The position numbers and the translations under genes were made by a program. The notes below the pieces were generated by a model. The model was not told the origin of the DNA, did no database searches, and saw nothing but the letters and a program-made list of their open reading frames with translations. A stretch of DNA of 44,774 nt. It comes from a virus. Below, in pieces: positions 44,714 through 44,774 of the stretch (the stretch's first letter is position 1; each line of letters starts with the position of its first letter). Location of the stretch: IMG/VR virus record IMGVR_UViG_3300038421_000061, positions 1 through 44,774 of that record; one strand, given 5' to 3'.

Positions 44714-44774
44714 CGGGGGGTACCCCCTCTCGCGGGACCGGTACGGGGGGCTCGGGGGGGGAAAAAAAGTTCAG
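44714..44774. other. right end of the window, candidate packaging-end region
   Basis: Sixty-one non-coding bases follow the small terminase start: GGGGGGTACCCCCT palindromic sequence (about 44715-44728), a GGACCGGTACGGGGGG stretch and a terminal G-run/A-run. The left edge (1-41) is also non-coding and contains CCCCTCCAAAAAAATGG. Small terminase at one end and HNH nuclease at the other suggests the cut lies here. No repeat shared by both ends is evident to me. Confidence 0.4.

Noticed and set aside
1-44774. tRNA genes and insertion sequences
   Set aside because: No cloverleaf with a matching anticodon arm and CCA-proximal stem, and no transposase, was noticed by eye; a tRNA search program would settle the first point.

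Overview
The window looks like an almost complete temperate siphovirus (or prophage) of a high-GC actinomycete. Codon positions are strongly GC-biased, GTG starts are frequent, genes are packed with 1-, 4-, 8- or 11-nt overlaps, and there are actinobacterial hallmarks: a WhiB-like regulator, DUF6221, DUF4326 and DUF6011-type proteins, and a DUF1906-type lysin. No tRNA, rRNA, insertion sequence or CRISPR array was seen. The host genus cannot be fixed from the sequence alone.

The layout is two leftward (minus-strand) blocks separated by a rightward immunity and integration segment. The late block runs from the right edge leftward (44713 to about 25270): small and large terminase, a small membrane protein, portal, prohead protease, HK97-type capsid, a glycosyltransferase / methyltransferase / glycosyltransferase cassette, a protein with eleven 20-residue repeats, connector and tail-completion proteins, tail tube, a two-frame tail assembly chaperone, a short tape measure, one large tail protein, small tail-associated proteins, a DUF1906-type lysin and a small holin. 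Three strong hairpins at 25116-25235 separate this block from the convergent integrase.

The switch lies at 23.4-25.1 kb. A repressor (23759-24271) and a tyrosine integrase (24276-25088) read rightward. A Cro/excise-like HTH gene (23428-23658) reads leftward and starts the early operon. Both promoters look leaderless, and the leftward one carries a perfect 17-bp operator between its -35 and -10.

The early block (23658 down to 898) holds about 50 mostly small genes: a ParB-like HTH protein, many Cys/His-rich putative zinc proteins, an ASCH protein, an ERF-type annealing protein, an HNH nuclease, a PP-loop PAPS-reductase-like enzyme, a WhiB fusion, an SNF2-like helicase paired with a beta-class DNA methyltransferase, a replisome-organizer-like protein whose gene contains a 20-bp palindrome (candidate origin), and a DnaQ-like exonuclease. 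A second divergent switch sits at 3535-3648, where an 82-residue HTH protein faces the leftward genes across two copies of one inverted repeat. At the left edge a lone rightward membrane-anchored protein is followed by an HNH endonuclease. On a circular or cos-joined molecule this HNH gene would lie directly upstream of the terminase, so the window ends are probably at or near the packaging ends.
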